A stretch of 64,000 nucleotides of DNA from NCBI RefSeq assembly GCF_011046535.1, contig NZ_CP049257.1, forward strand, positions 2,604,001 to 2,668,000, in the 5' to 3' direction. The position numbers were made by a program, and so were the translations under genes. The stretch comes from Nocardioides anomalus (GTDB taxonomy: Bacteria > Actinomycetota > Actinomycetes > Propionibacteriales > Nocardioidaceae). The notes under the pieces are model-generated. The model was not told where the DNA came from. It did no database searches and saw only the letters and a list, made by a program, of their open reading frames with translations. Shown here one piece after another: positions 44,726 to 53,793 of this stretch (within the stretch, counting starts at the first letter, position 1; each line of letters opens with the position of its first letter).

Positions 44726-45140
44726 GCGCCTGCACGTCACCTCGGCCGCCTGGACCGGGCTGAGCGCCTCCGCCGAGGCCCTGGTGCGCGCCGAGCTGGG
44801 CCGCGCCGCGCCCCGCGACGTCGAGGCGCTGCTCGTCGCAGCGCCGCACGGCTGGCCGCTCGGGGACGAGCTGGTCCAGCTGATCGAGGACGACGACGGC
44901 CGGGTCTGGGTCCACCCGCCGGCCACGGTCCTGACCGCGCCGCGACCGGTGCGCGGCGGGCGCGGGACGCGGCTGCAGCTGCTGCGCACCCGGCCCGACC
45001 TGCGCCCCGTGCCGATCGGGATGGCCACGGCCAGCTTCCGCGCCGCGCAGGTCCGCGAGCCGCGACCGCTGGCCGAGGGGCCGGTCCGTTCGGCGGAGGT
45101 CCGGCAGGTGCTCCTCGGGCTGTGGGCGCTCGACACCTGA
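44715..45140 (+). CDS. Hypothetical protein overlapping DUF4191
   Basis: A 141-residue soluble protein of unknown function. It has LSASAEALVRAELGRAAPRD, DELVQLIEDDDGRVWVHPPA, and a C-terminal VRSAEVRQVLLGLWALDT. No catalytic motif, Cys cluster or membrane segment is visible. The GTG at 44715 overlaps the DUF4191 gene by 11 bases, indicating coupling. Codon usage is consistent with a real gene. Confidence 0.6.
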   Translation: MVAERLHVTSAAWTGLSASAEALVRAELGRAAPRDVEALLVAAPHGWPLGDELVQLIEDDDGRVWVHPPATVLTAPRPVRGGRGTRLQLLRTRPDLRPVPIGMATASFRAAQVREPRPLAEGPVRSAEVRQVLLGLWALDT

Positions 45141-45319
45141 CCGGTCCCTTTTCCTGTCACCGGGCGGCCCGTGCGTTACACCCGACGAGGAAGTGGCCAG
45201 ATCGCTCTAGACCGCACCCCCGACGCAGGTCACACCCGGGGTTCGGCCGCCGGAGGCCGGGTACGCCCTGTGGAGCGGACGGGCTCCCGAGGCCCGTCAC
45301 CGAGACAAGGAGCACAACC

Positions 45320-45559
45320 ATGGGCTACGGCTTCGGCGGCTTCCTGGTCGTCGTGGGGCTCGTCCTCGCGCTGGCCGTCACCGACAGCATCAGCGGCGTC
45401 GACCTCACCATGGTCGGCTGGATCATGACCCTGGTCGGCGTCGTCATCCTGGCGCTGACCGCGATCAGCCTCAACCGCACCCGCGGCGCCCACAGCGTCG
45501 CGACCACCACGCACAGCGACGGCACCCAGTCCGTCAGCGAGCGCCGCACCGAGATCTGA
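45320..45559 (+). CDS. DUF6458-like small membrane protein
   Basis: A 79-residue protein with two membrane segments (GFGGFLVVVGLVLALAVTDS and LTMVGWIMTLVGVVILALTA) and a short hydrophilic tail. The VDLxxVGWI motif between the helices fits the DUF6458 family of actinobacterial small membrane proteins. A good ribosome-binding site AAGGAG lies at 45307-45312, fixing the ATG at 45320. Function unknown. Confidence 0.82.
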   Translation: MGYGFGGFLVVVGLVLALAVTDSISGVDLTMVGWIMTLVGVVILALTAISLNRTRGAHSVATTTHSDGTQSVSERRTEI

Positions 45560-45563
45560 GCCG

Positions 45564-45713
45564 ATGAGCACCCACTCCGGACCCGCCGTCGCCTCGCGGC
45601 CCGGCCTCGACCGGTTCTGCGAGGGCATCGAGACGCACGGCTCCACGATCGCCATGGCGCTGCTGTGGCTCGTGCCCGTGCTCGCCTTCCTGGTAGCGCT
45701 GCTCAGCGTCTGA
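45564..45713 (+). CDS. Small single-pass membrane protein
   Basis: A 49-residue open frame, MSTHSGPAVASRPGLDRFCE followed by one hydrophobic helix (MALLWLVPVLAFLVALLSV) reaching the C-terminus. It starts 4 bases after the DUF6458-like stop, so it may be translated from the same message. It is short and the only support is the coherent amphipathic-to-membrane layout and spacing. Confidence 0.5.
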   Translation: MSTHSGPAVASRPGLDRFCEGIETHGSTIAMALLWLVPVLAFLVALLSV

Positions 45714-45848
45714 CCGCCCGCGAGGGAGCACGCCGCCCGTCACCCGCCCGTCACCCGCACGGCAGGTGGCGGGCGGTGCCGCGTGCGGAGCCACCGTGGC
45801 TGTCGGTGGGCGCCGCTAGCGTCGGACGTGGCCACCTGGAGACAGGGA

Positions 45849-45883
45849 GACGCCCCCGGCCGACAGTCACGGCCGGGGGCGTC
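45849..45883. terminator. Perfect 14-bp stem hairpin between convergent genes
   Basis: GACGCCCCCGGCCG at 45849-45862 and its exact complement at 45870-45883 enclose the 7-base loop ACAGTCA. It lies between the plus-strand small membrane genes and the minus-strand STAS gene, where a bidirectional terminator is expected. There is no T-run on either side, as is common in this phylum. The remaining 45714-45981 sequence holds no gene that I can support. Confidence 0.65.
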
Positions 45884-45981
45884 GAGAGCCAGCGTTTCAC
45901 CCAGGGCGGGTGGACGATTCCACCCGTGTTGGCGTGAAGTCGAGCCCAGCTCTCCCACTCGTTGCCCAGCGAGGAGGGGTC

Positions 45982-46341
45982 TCAATCCCCCGCGGCGGCC
46001 CAGTCCCGGTCCTCGGCGCTGTCCACGATCGTGCAGACCTGGTCCAGGCCGACCAGCCGGAGGATCTTCACGGGCTGTCCTCCGGCGCACGCCAGCACGA
46101 GATCGCGGCCGTGCGCCAGGAGCCAGCGGCGCACCGCGACCAGCATCCCGACGCCGGTGGAGTCCATGAAGCTGACCTCGTTGAGGTCGACGACCAGGGT
46201 GGGCAGGAGGGTGTCGCGGACCGTGGCGAACTCGGCGCGGAACGCGGCCGCGGTCGCGATGTCCAGCTCGCCGCTCACGGCGAGGACGTCGGCGCCGCGG
46301 CTCGTGTGCCGGCTCACCACGAGCGGCGCGGGTGTGGACAC
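45982..46341 (-). CDS. STAS-domain anti-sigma factor antagonist
   Basis: A 119-residue STAS protein: VLAVSGELDIATAAAFRAEF, LVVDLNEVSFMDSTGVGMLV with the phospho-acceptor serine in MDSTG, and LVGLDQVCTIVD. Such proteins bind anti-sigma kinases when unphosphorylated and release a sigma factor, and are dephosphorylated by SpoIIE-type phosphatases. One is encoded divergently 187 bases away, the LOV photoreceptor phosphatase. The GTG at 46341 is the first start giving only family sequence. Confidence 0.9.
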   Translation of the reverse strand: MSTPAPLVVSRHTSRGADVLAVSGELDIATAAAFRAEFATVRDTLLPTLVVDLNEVSFMDSTGVGMLVAVRRWLLAHGRDLVLACAGGQPVKILRLVGLDQVCTIVDSAEDRDWAAAGD

Positions 46342-46439
46342 GGGACTCCCTCGACGAGGCGCCCGACCCCCGGGTCCGGGGCGGGTCGCCGCACCGAGGG
46401 TACGTCGGGTGGCCCAAGGACCGAGCCGGCCCGGCACGG

Positions 46440-46462
46440 TGCCCAGGTCCGGCCCCGTAAAC
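46440..46462 (-). promoter_or_regulatory. Weak SigB-type promoter candidate toward the STAS gene
   Basis: On the minus strand GTTT (46462-46459) is followed after 14 bases by GGGCA (46444-46440), one mismatch from the general-stress-sigma pattern GTTT-N14-16-GGGTA. It points toward the STAS gene about 100 bases downstream. A single short match in GC-rich DNA is weak evidence. Confidence 0.25.
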
Positions 46463-46528
46463 TTGCACGCGGTGTCGAGGTGCTGCGCGCACCACTCGGC
46501 TCGGGACGAGGACGACCATGGAGGGGCG

Positions 46529-48859
46529 ATGACGTCGGCAGCGACGGAGCTGCGCGTGGTGATCGGCGACGCGCCGGCCGCCGTACTGCTGGTCAACCTG
46601 GCGGCGGGCGAGGTGGTCCACGCCAACGACGTGGCCCAGCAGCTGGCCCCCGGGACCAGCCTCCCCCTGCGCATCGACGCCTGGTCCGAGGCCGCCGGCC
46701 TGCGCGACCCGGGCGGCGAGGTGCTCTCGGAGACCGAGCACCCGCTGAGCCGCCTGCTGCGCTCCGAGCCGGTGCCGGGCCAGGCCGTGACCGCCCAGCG
46801 CCGCAGCGAGATGGGCGCGGAGCGCGAGCCGCTGTGGGTGGTCGGCGTACCCATGACCGGCGCTCCGGGGATGGACGAGTTCGCGCTGGTGGTGTTCCTC
46901 GCAGTGCACGAGCAGGAGGCGACCGCGGCCGTCGAGGCGCTGGCCCAGCGGGAGGCGACGCTGCGCGACCGCGCCGTGCTGGCCACCGGGTTGTCCTTCA
47001 CCGTCGCCGACGCCCGCGACCCCCACCTGCCGCTGGTCTGGGTCAACCAGGCGTTCACCACGACGACGGGCTACGGCTTCGACGAGGCGGTCGGTCGCAA
47101 CTGCCGCTTCCTCCAGGGCCCGGGCACCGACCCGGAGAGCGTGGCCCGCGTCCGCGAGGCGCTGCAGGCCGGCGAGGGCATCGTCACCACGCTGCTCAAC
47201 TACACCCGCGACGGCCTGGCGTTCTGGAACCAGGTGATCATCACCCCGATCCTCGACGCCGAGGGGCAGGTCACCCACTTCGTCGGCGTGCAGTCCGACG
47301 TGAGCGGGCGGGTCGAGGCCGACCGCGAGCGCGACCGTGCGCTGGCCGTCGCCGACGCCGCCCGGCGCGAGGCCGAGCAGGCCCAGGCCCGGCTGGCGCT
47401 GCTGGCCGAGGCCACCGAGGTGCTGAGCGGCCAGCTCGACGAGGCCGAGGCGCGAGCCCGGATGCTCCGGCTGCTCGCGCCGGCGCTGGCCGACACCGCG
47501 ATGATCTTCCACTGCGACGCGACCGGCAGCGTCGTGGACCACCAGGCCCGCCACCGGGACCCGGCGCTGAGCGACACGGCCCAGCAGTACGCCGCCCAGG
47601 TGCGTGAGCAGGTCCCTCCGACCGGGCTCGTGCGCTCGCTGCTCGACGGCGCGCCGTACCGGCTCGTCGCGGACACCGGGGCGCTGGCCGGCACCGGCGA
47701 GGACTTCGGCTACCTGATCGAGCCGGGCCAGGGCGACGGCGTCGGCGCCTCGCTGCGGATGGCCTCGGCGCTGGTCATCGCCCTGCCCGGTCGCCACCAC
47801 GTGCGCGACGTGCTGGTCCTGGCGCGCGCGCCCGAGCGTCCGGCGTTCACCGAGGACGACGCGCTGCTCGGGCTCGACCTGGGCCGCCGCAGCGGCCTGA
47901 TCCTGGAGAACCTCCGGCTCTACGCCAGCAAGGAGCGGATCGCCCGCACCCTGCAGAGCAGCCTGCTGTCGGCGGTGCCCGAGCTGCCGTGGCTCGAGGT
48001 CGACGCCCGCTACCTGCCGGGCGCCGGCGACGCCGAGGTCGGCGGGGACTTCCTCGACTTCTTCCAGCACGACGACCACAGCATCGGCGTGGCCGTCGGC
48101 GACGTCGAGGGCCACGACATCCACGCCGCCGCGGCGATGGGACAGCTGAAGGGCCTGTTCCGCGCCACCGCCCTGACCCACCGGCTGCTGCCCGCCGCCG
48201 TGCTGGAGCAGGTCGACCAGCTGCTCCAGCTGCCCGGCTCCGCCGAGCCCGTCCGCACCGACGCCGACCACGAGTCGCGTCGGCTGGCCTCGACGCTGTT
48301 CCTGCACCTGGAGCCGCCCACCCCGCGCCCGCCCACGCCGTACTCCCAGCGCGAGGAGCTCCAGTCGGGCCGCACCGGCGACTGGCCGTCGCGCGCGGCC
48401 GCGGGCGGCCCGGGCAGCGCTCCGGCGACCCAGGCGGCCTGGACCCTGACCCTGTCGTCGGCCGGCCACCTGCCGCCGCTGGTCCGCCTGCCCGACGGGC
48501 AGCTGACCTTCCTCGACCCGCCCCACGCCCGCGGTCCGCTGCTCGGGGTGGGCGGCGACTCCCGCCGGCGCCACGACGCCACGTTCGCGCTGCCCGCGGG
48601 CTCGGTCCTGCTGCTCTACACCGACGGGCTGATCGAGCGCTCCGGCGAGACCCTCGACGCCGGCATGGACCGGCTGCTCGAGGTGGTCTCCCGCGCCCCC
48701 GACCGGCTCGAGGGCTTCGTCGACCACGTGCTCCGCGAGCTCATCCCCACCGACCGGCCGCTGAGCCAGAGCGGGCTCGACGACACCGTGGTCGTCGCCC
48801 TGTGCCTGCGCGAGCGGGAGCAGTCCCCGCCCGACCTGACCGCGCCGGACGGGCAGTAG
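46529..48859 (+). CDS. LOV-domain (blue-light) GAF SpoIIE-type serine phosphatase
   Basis: A 776-residue signalling protein. Residues about 1-130 are PAS-like; about 150-265 form a LOV domain with the photoactive GRNCRFLQG (Cys192), LLNYTRDG, FWNQVIITPI and HFVGVQSDVS, all flavin-contact positions. A helical linker (about 266-320) leads to a GAF-like region (to about 470). The SpoIIE/PP2C domain (about 490-770) has VGGDFLDFF, VAVGDVEGHDIHAAAAMGQL, SSAGHLPPLV, LLLYTDGLIERSG and LDDTVVVAL, so its metal-binding aspartates look intact. It should dephosphorylate a STAS antagonist in response to light. The ATG at 46529 follows GGAGGGG. The divergent STAS gene is the probable partner. Confidence 0.92.
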   Translation: MTSAATELRVVIGDAPAAVLLVNLAAGEVVHANDVAQQLAPGTSLPLRIDAWSEAAGLRDPGGEVLSETEHPLSRLLRSEPVPGQAVTAQRRSEMGAEREPLWVVGVPMTGAPGMDEFALVVFLAVHEQEATAAVEALAQREATLRDRAVLATGLSFTVADARDPHLPLVWVNQAFTTTTGYGFDEAVGRNCRFLQGPGTDPESVARVREALQAGEGIVTTLLNYTRDGLAFWNQVIITPILDAEGQVTHFVGVQSDVSGRVEADRERDRALAVADAARREAEQAQARLALLAEATEVLSGQLDEAEARARMLRLLAPALADTAMIFHCDATGSVVDHQARHRDPALSDTAQQYAAQVREQVPPTGLVRSLLDGAPYRLVADTGALAGTGEDFGYLIEPGQGDGVGASLRMASALVIALPGRHHVRDVLVLARAPERPAFTEDDALLGLDLGRRSGLILENLRLYASKERIARTLQSSLLSAVPELPWLEVDARYLPGAGDAEVGGDFLDFFQHDDHSIGVAVGDVEGHDIHAAAAMGQLKGLFRATALTHRLLPAAVLEQVDQLLQLPGSAEPVRTDADHESRRLASTLFLHLEPPTPRPPTPYSQREELQSGRTGDWPSRAAAGGPGSAPATQAAWTLTLSSAGHLPPLVRLPDGQLTFLDPPHARGPLLGVGGDSRRRHDATFALPAGSVLLLYTDGLIERSGETLDAGMDRLLEVVSRAPDRLEGFVDHVLRELIPTDRPLSQSGLDDTVVVALCLREREQSPPDLTAPDGQ

Positions 48860-48910
48860 CCTCCTGCGGGCTGGGCGTCCGGTGTCCCACCGGCTCGAGG
48901 AGGTGGACCC

Positions 48911-49609
48911 GTGACCGCGGTGCTCGTGGTGGCGATGTCGGTGCGTGAGGTGGTCGCCGAGGACGAGCTCACCGCGATCGCCCTCGACGCGGGCGGCACG
49001 GTCGCGCACCTCCAGCTAGGCGACCCGACGCTGCGCGACGAGCTCACCCGCCTCGCCGACGCCGGCCTCGAGGAGGTCACCGTGGTCGGGGTCAGCCTGG
49101 GCTCCCTCGCCCCCGCCGCGTCCTGGCTGCGCCGGGTCGTCGCGCACTGGTGGCGCGAGCGGCCCGAGCCGCGACCCCGGGTGGCGGTGGCGACCCGGCT
49201 GGTCCAGGACCGTGCCGACCTTCGCGCGGTGCTCGCGGAGACCCGGCCGGTGCACGGCGACGAGGCCGGGCTGCGCTCGGCGGCCTGGGAGGACGTCACC
49301 CGCCACCGGCACCAGCTGCTCGTGTGCCGAGGACCGCGCTGCACCGCCCTCGGCTCCGACGCGACCGCCGAGGCCTTCGTGCTGGCGTGCATGGCGCACG
49401 ACCTCGGTGACGACGACGTCCTCATCACCCACACCGGCTGCCAGCTGCCGTGCAACCACGCGCCCGTGGTCAGCGTGCAGCCCGACGACGTCTGGTACGG
49501 CGGCGTCGACGCGGATGCCGCCCGGGCCATCACCGCCGAGCACCTCGTGGCCGGCCGTGCGTACGCCGAGCGGCGGCTCCCCCGGACCCGGCGCGACCAG
49601 GCGCCCTAG
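48911..49609 (+). CDS. CbiX-like / [2Fe-2S] thioredoxin-like ferredoxin protein
   Basis: A 232-residue protein. The first 120 residues resemble a chelatase half-domain of the CbiX type (LTRLADAGLEEVTVVGVSLG), although the metal-binding histidines of active chelatases are not obvious. The C-terminal part is a thioredoxin-like ferredoxin: LLVCRGPRCTALGSDA and THTGCQLPCNHAPVVSVQPD supply four cysteines, then VWYGGVDAD. Proteins of this kind occur in cobalamin clusters, possibly in cobalt insertion or corrin reduction. It lies before the cobN riboswitch, so it is probably not under its control. The GTG start at 48911 follows GAGGAGG. Confidence 0.75.
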   Translation: MTAVLVVAMSVREVVAEDELTAIALDAGGTVAHLQLGDPTLRDELTRLADAGLEEVTVVGVSLGSLAPAASWLRRVVAHWWRERPEPRPRVAVATRLVQDRADLRAVLAETRPVHGDEAGLRSAAWEDVTRHRHQLLVCRGPRCTALGSDATAEAFVLACMAHDLGDDDVLITHTGCQLPCNHAPVVSVQPDDVWYGGVDADAARAITAEHLVAGRAYAERRLPRTRRDQAP

Positions 49610-49614
49610 GCGCC

Positions 49615-49944
49615 CTAGGCGCTCTGGACGCGCTCGGCGCGGGCGGTGAGCGCCTCCAGGAGCTCCTGCCGCCCGGGTGGCACCGACACGAGGAGGTCGA
49701 CCTCGGTGGTGGGGCCGGTGGTGGTGCCGCGGGCGGCGAAGGTGAAGAACGAGCAGCACGCGGACTCGCGGGCGGTCAGGTCCCGGACCCGGTCGACCAG
49801 ACCGTGGTCGCCGCGCAGCCGGATCCGGGTGCCCTCGGCCTCGGCGCTGAGCCCGACCAGGTGGTCGGCGAAGAGTGCGTCGAACTCGGCCAGCCGCAGC
49901 GGCCGCTCGGAGGTCGGCAGCGTGCACGCGTCGGTGGTCAGCAT
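49615..49944 (-). CDS. Small Cys-Cys protein of unknown function
   Basis: A 109-residue protein, MLTTDACTLPTSERPLRLAE then RVRDLTARESACCSFFTFAA, ending in ELLEALTARAERVQ. The ARExxCCxFF motif with an N-terminal CTLP recurs in small actinobacterial proteins often near metal or redox regulators; their function is unknown. The three cysteines could bind a metal. It lies on the minus strand, convergent with the ferredoxin gene (5 bases apart). The ATG at 49944 is preferred to an upstream one because similarity starts there. Confidence 0.65.
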   Translation of the reverse strand: MLTTDACTLPTSERPLRLAEFDALFADHLVGLSAEAEGTRIRLRGDHGLVDRVRDLTARESACCSFFTFAARGTTTGPTTEVDLLVSVPPGRQELLEALTARAERVQSA

Positions 49945-50051
49945 CGGGTCCACCAGAAGGTAGACCCGGGTCCCGGTCGCCGGTCGCAGCTGCGCCCCGG
50001 TCGTCCGCACGCCGAGCGGCCGCTCCCCCGGCGCCCGGGCCGACTAGGCTG

Positions 50052-50188
50052 ACGGCTCACGTCTCGTGGAGCAGGAACCCGGTGCGAGTCCGGGGCGGTT
50101 CCGCCACTGTGAGTCGCACGAGCAGTCAGCGCGCGGCACAGCCAGACACTGGCCACGGGACCTCCGCCGACAGGGGCGAGAACCCCGG
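50052..50188 (+). ncRNA. Cobalamin riboswitch upstream of cobN
   Basis: The conserved core is present: GGAACCCGGTGCGAGTCCGG (P3-P4 region), GCGGTTCCGCCACTGT and, downstream, the B12-box-like AGCCAGACACTGGCC at about 50140-50154. The 3' part has GGGGCGAGAACCCC, which can form an expression-platform hairpin just before the cobN ribosome-binding site. The layout, 10-140 bases before a cobalamin gene, is standard. Adenosylcobalamin binding should reduce cobN operon expression. Confidence 0.93.
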
Positions 50189-50196
50189 GAGAAACC

Positions 50197-53100
50197 ATGC
50201 GCATCGCGTTGCTGTCCACGTCCGACACCGACCTGCTCTCGGCGCGAGCGTCCGGCGCGGACTACGTCTACGCCAACCCGGCGCGGCCGGGCCACCAGTC
50301 GATGGCCGAGGTCATCGAGGGCTGCGACCTGGTCGTGGGCCGGATCCTCGGCTCCCCGCAGGACCTCTGCTCGGGCTTCACGCGGATCCGGGCGACCGGG
50401 ATGCCGGTCGTCGTCCTGGGCGGCGAGCAGGAGCCGAACGCCGAGCTGATGGAGCTCTCGTCGGTGCCGATCGGGGTGGCGGCCGACGCCCACCGCTACC
50501 TGGCCGAGGGCGGACCGGAGAACCTCGCCCAGCTGCACGCCTTCCTCTCCGACACGGTGCTGCTGACCGGCGAGGGGTTCGAGCCGCCGCGCGCGATCCC
50601 CACCTGGGGCATGGCCGAGCGGGCCGACCGGGCCACCGACCTCCCCCGTGTCGGCGTCCTCTACTACCGCGCCCACGAGGCCAGCGGGAACCAGGCCTTC
50701 GCGCACGCGCTGGCCGAGGCGGTCGACGCGACCGGCGACGCGGTCGGCGTACCGGTCTTCGCCGGCTCGCTGCGGTCCGCGCCCGACGAGCTGTACGCCG
50801 CGCTCGGCACGCTCGACGCCCTGGTCGTCACCGTGCTCGCCGCCGGCGGCAGCACGCCGGCGGCCGCGAGCGCCGGCGAGGAGGACGAGGCCTGGGACGT
50901 CGAGCGGATGGCCGCCCTCGACATCCCCGTGCTGCAGGGGCTGTGCCTGACCACCAGCCGCGCCGAGTGGGAGGCCTCCGTCGACGGGGTGACGCCGCTG
51001 GACTCGGCGACCCAGATCGCGATCCCCGAGTTCGACGGGCGGATCATCACCGCGCCGTTCTCGTTCAAGGAGATCGACGAGGACGGCCTGCCCCGCTACG
51101 TCGCCGACGACGAGCGCTGCCGGCGGGTCGCGCGGATCGCGGTCAACCACGCCCGGCTGCGGCGCACGCCCCCGGCCGAGCGGAGGCTCGCGCTGGTGCT
51201 GTCGGCGTACCCCACCAAGCACGCCCGCGTCGGCAACGCCGTCGGCCTGGACACCCCGGTCTCGACCATCCGGCTGCTGCGCCGGTTGCGCGACGAGGGC
51301 TACGACCTGGGCGAGCCGGGCGACGTGCCTGGGCTGGACCTCGCGGACGACACCGAGGCGGGCGACGCGCTCATCCACGCCCTCATCGCGGCCGGCGGGC
51401 AGGACGAGGAGTGGCTGACCAGCGCCCAGCTCACCGATGCGCACGTGCGGATCGCGGCCGCGGACTACCGGCGCTGGACCGCCGACGTCCCGGCTGGGCT
51501 CATGGACGGCATCGTGGAGACCTGGGGCGCGGCGCCGGGCTCGCTGTTCGTCAACGACGCCGACGAGATCGTGATCGCGACCATCCGGGCCGGCCACGTC
51601 GTGCTGCTCATCCAGCCGCCACGCGGCTTCGGTGAGAACCCGGTCGCGATCTACCACGACCCGGACATGGCGCCGAGCCACCACTACCTGGCGGCGTACC
51701 GGTGGCTGGAGGCCCAGGAGGCGGACGGGGGCTTCGGCGCGCACGCCGTGGTCCACCTCGGCAAGCACGGCTCGATGGAGTGGCTGCCCGGCAAGAACGC
51801 CGCACTGTCGTCGCAGTGCGCGACCGACGCGGTGCTCGGCAACCTGCCGCTGGTCTACCCGTTCCTGGTCAACGACCCCGGCGAGGGTGCGCAGGCCAAG
51901 CGCCGCGCCCACGCGGTGATCGTCGACCACCTCATCCCGCCGATGGCGCGGGCGGAGTCGTACGGCGACATCGCGCGGCTCGAGCAGCTGCTGGACGAGT
52001 ACGCCAACATCTCCGCGATGGACCCGGCCAAGGTGCCGGCCATCCGCGGCGAGATCTGGCAGCTCATGCACGCCGCCGAGATGCACCGCGACCTGGGGCT
52101 GGAGGAGCAGCCCGACGACGAGACCTTCGACGACTTCGTCCTGCACGTCGACGGCTGGCTGTGCGAGATCAAGGACGCCCAGATCCGCGACGGGCTGCAC
52201 GTCCTCGGCGGCGCTCCCGAGGGCGAGGCCCGGGTCAACCTGGTGCTCTCGATCCTGCGCGCCGCCCAGGTCTGGGGCGGGCGGTCCCACGCCGTCCCGG
52301 GGCTGCGTGCCGCGCTCGGCCTCAAGGAGGGGCACGAGGCCCTGGGCGTCGTGGACGAGATCGAGGCGCAGGCCCACGACCTGGTCCAGCGGATGGAGGA
52401 CGCCGGCTGGGACCCGGCCGCCGCCCTCACCCTGCACGACGCCCCCGAGGTCCAGGAGGTGCTGGCCTTCGCCGCCACCCAGGTCGTGCCCCGGCTCGCG
52501 CGCACAACGGACGAGCTCGACGCCCTCGTGCACGCCCTGGACGGCGGCTTCGTCCCGGCCGGTCCCTCGGGCTCGCCGCTGCGCGGGCTGGTGAACGTGC
52601 TGCCGACGGGCCGCAACTTCTACACCGTCGACCCGCGCGCCGTACCGTCCCGGCTCGCGTGGCAGACCGGCCTCGCGATGGCGGACTCGCTGGTCGAGAA
52701 GTACCGCGAGGAGACCGGCGGCTACCCCGAGTCGGTCGGGCTGTCGGTGTGGGGCACGAGCGCGATGCGCACCTCCGGCGACGACGTCGCCGAGGTGCTC
52801 GCCCTGCTCGGCGTACGACCGGAGTGGGACGAGGCCTCGCGGCGGGTGCGCGACCTGCAGGTCATCTCCCTGGAGGAGCTGGGCCGGCCGCGCATCGACG
52901 TGACGGTGCGCATCTCCGGCTTCTTCCGCGACGCGTTCCCGCACGTCGTGGCCATGCTCGACGACGCCGTGCAGCTGGTCGCGGCCCTCGAGGAGCCGCT
53001 GGAGCAGAACTTCGTGCGCGCGCACGCCCGGGCCGACCTGGCCGAGCACGGCGACGAGCGGCGCGCGACCACGCGGATCTTCGGCTCCAAGCCGGGGTCC

Positions 53101-53793
53101 TACGGCGCCGGCATCCTCCAGGTCATCGAGTCCGGGACCTGGCGCGACGACCAGGACCTGGCCGAGGTCTACACCGCGTGGGGCGGGTTCGCCTACGGCC
53201 GCGGTCTCGACGGGGTCGCCGCCTCCGACGACATGCGCGCCAACTACCGGCGCATCAAGGTCGCGGCCAAGAACATCGACACCCGCGAGCACGACATCGC
53301 CGACAGCGACGACTACTTCCAGTACCACGGCGGCATGGTGGCGACGGTCCGCGCGCTGACCGGGGCCGACCCCAAGGCCTACGTCGGCGACTCGACCACG
53401 CCGGACGCCGTGCGCACCCGGACCCTGCAGGAGGAGACGACCCGCGTGTTCCGCGCCCGCGTCGTCAACCCGCGCTGGATCGGCGCGATGCAGCGTCACG
53501 GCTACAAGGGCGCCTTCGAGCTCGCCGCGACCGTCGACTACCTCTTCGGCTTCGACGCCACGGCGGGCGTGGTGCACGACTGGATGTACCAGGCACTGGC
53601 CCAGGAGTACGTCCTCGACGAGACCAACCAGGCGTTCATGCGCACGTCGAACCCCTGGGCGCTGCGCGGCATCGTGGAGAAGCTGCACGAGGCCATCGAC
53701 CGGGGCCTGTGGGCCGAGCCCGACGCGGACGTCGTCGCCCAGATGCAGCAGGTCTACCTGGAGCTCGAGGGGGACCTCGAGGACCGGCAGTGA
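50197..53793 (+). CDS. cobN: Cobaltochelatase subunit CobN
   Basis: A 1198-residue protein, the large subunit of the ATP-dependent aerobic cobaltochelatase and of normal length. Landmarks: SAYPTKHARVGNAVGLDTPV, VVHLGKHGSMEWLPGKNAAL (core metal-chelatase motif), SGFFRDAFPHVVAMLDDAVQ and FGSKPGSYGAGILQVIESGT. It inserts Co(II) into hydrogenobyrinate a,c-diamide with CobS/CobT-type AAA+ partners, or ChlI/D-like proteins in actinobacteria, none of which lie in this window. The ATG at 50197 directly follows the riboswitch. Its TGA overlaps the cobF GTG. Confidence 0.97.
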   Translation: MRIALLSTSDTDLLSARASGADYVYANPARPGHQSMAEVIEGCDLVVGRILGSPQDLCSGFTRIRATGMPVVVLGGEQEPNAELMELSSVPIGVAADAHRYLAEGGPENLAQLHAFLSDTVLLTGEGFEPPRAIPTWGMAERADRATDLPRVGVLYYRAHEASGNQAFAHALAEAVDATGDAVGVPVFAGSLRSAPDELYAALGTLDALVVTVLAAGGSTPAAASAGEEDEAWDVERMAALDIPVLQGLCLTTSRAEWEASVDGVTPLDSATQIAIPEFDGRIITAPFSFKEIDEDGLPRYVADDERCRRVARIAVNHARLRRTPPAERRLALVLSAYPTKHARVGNAVGLDTPVSTIRLLRRLRDEGYDLGEPGDVPGLDLADDTEAGDALIHALIAAGGQDEEWLTSAQLTDAHVRIAAADYRRWTADVPAGLMDGIVETWGAAPGSLFVNDADEIVIATIRAGHVVLLIQPPRGFGENPVAIYHDPDMAPSHHYLAAYRWLEAQEADGGFGAHAVVHLGKHGSMEWLPGKNAALSSQCATDAVLGNLPLVYPFLVNDPGEGAQAKRRAHAVIVDHLIPPMARAESYGDIARLEQLLDEYANISAMDPAKVPAIRGEIWQLMHAAEMHRDLGLEEQPDDETFDDFVLHVDGWLCEIKDAQIRDGLHVLGGAPEGEARVNLVLSILRAAQVWGGRSHAVPGLRAALGLKEGHEALGVVDEIEAQAHDLVQRMEDAGWDPAAALTLHDAPEVQEVLAFAATQVVPRLARTTDELDALVHALDGGFVPAGPSGSPLRGLVNVLPTGRNFYTVDPRAVPSRLAWQTGLAMADSLVEKYREETGGYPESVGLSVWGTSAMRTSGDDVAEVLALLGVRPEWDEASRRVRDLQVISLEELGRPRIDVTVRISGFFRDAFPHVVAMLDDAVQLVAALEEPLEQNFVRAHARADLAEHGDERRATTRIFGSKPGSYGAGILQVIESGTWRDDQDLAEVYTAWGGFAYGRGLDGVAASDDMRANYRRIKVAAKNIDTREHDIADSDDYFQYHGGMVATVRALTGADPKAYVGDSTTPDAVRTRTLQEETTRVFRARVVNPRWIGAMQRHGYKGAFELAATVDYLFGFDATAGVVHDWMYQALAQEYVLDETNQAFMRTSNPWALRGIVEKLHEAIDRGLWAEPDADVVAQMQQVYLELEGDLEDRQ

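Noticed and set aside
45740..49009. A 1089-codon minus-strand open frame
   Set aside because: It is antisense to the LOV-SpoIIE gene, with strongly repetitive composition; the sense protein has clear domains.
50044..53688. A 1214-codon minus-strand open frame
   Set aside because: It is the antisense shadow of cobN, which has well-defined family motifs on the plus strand.
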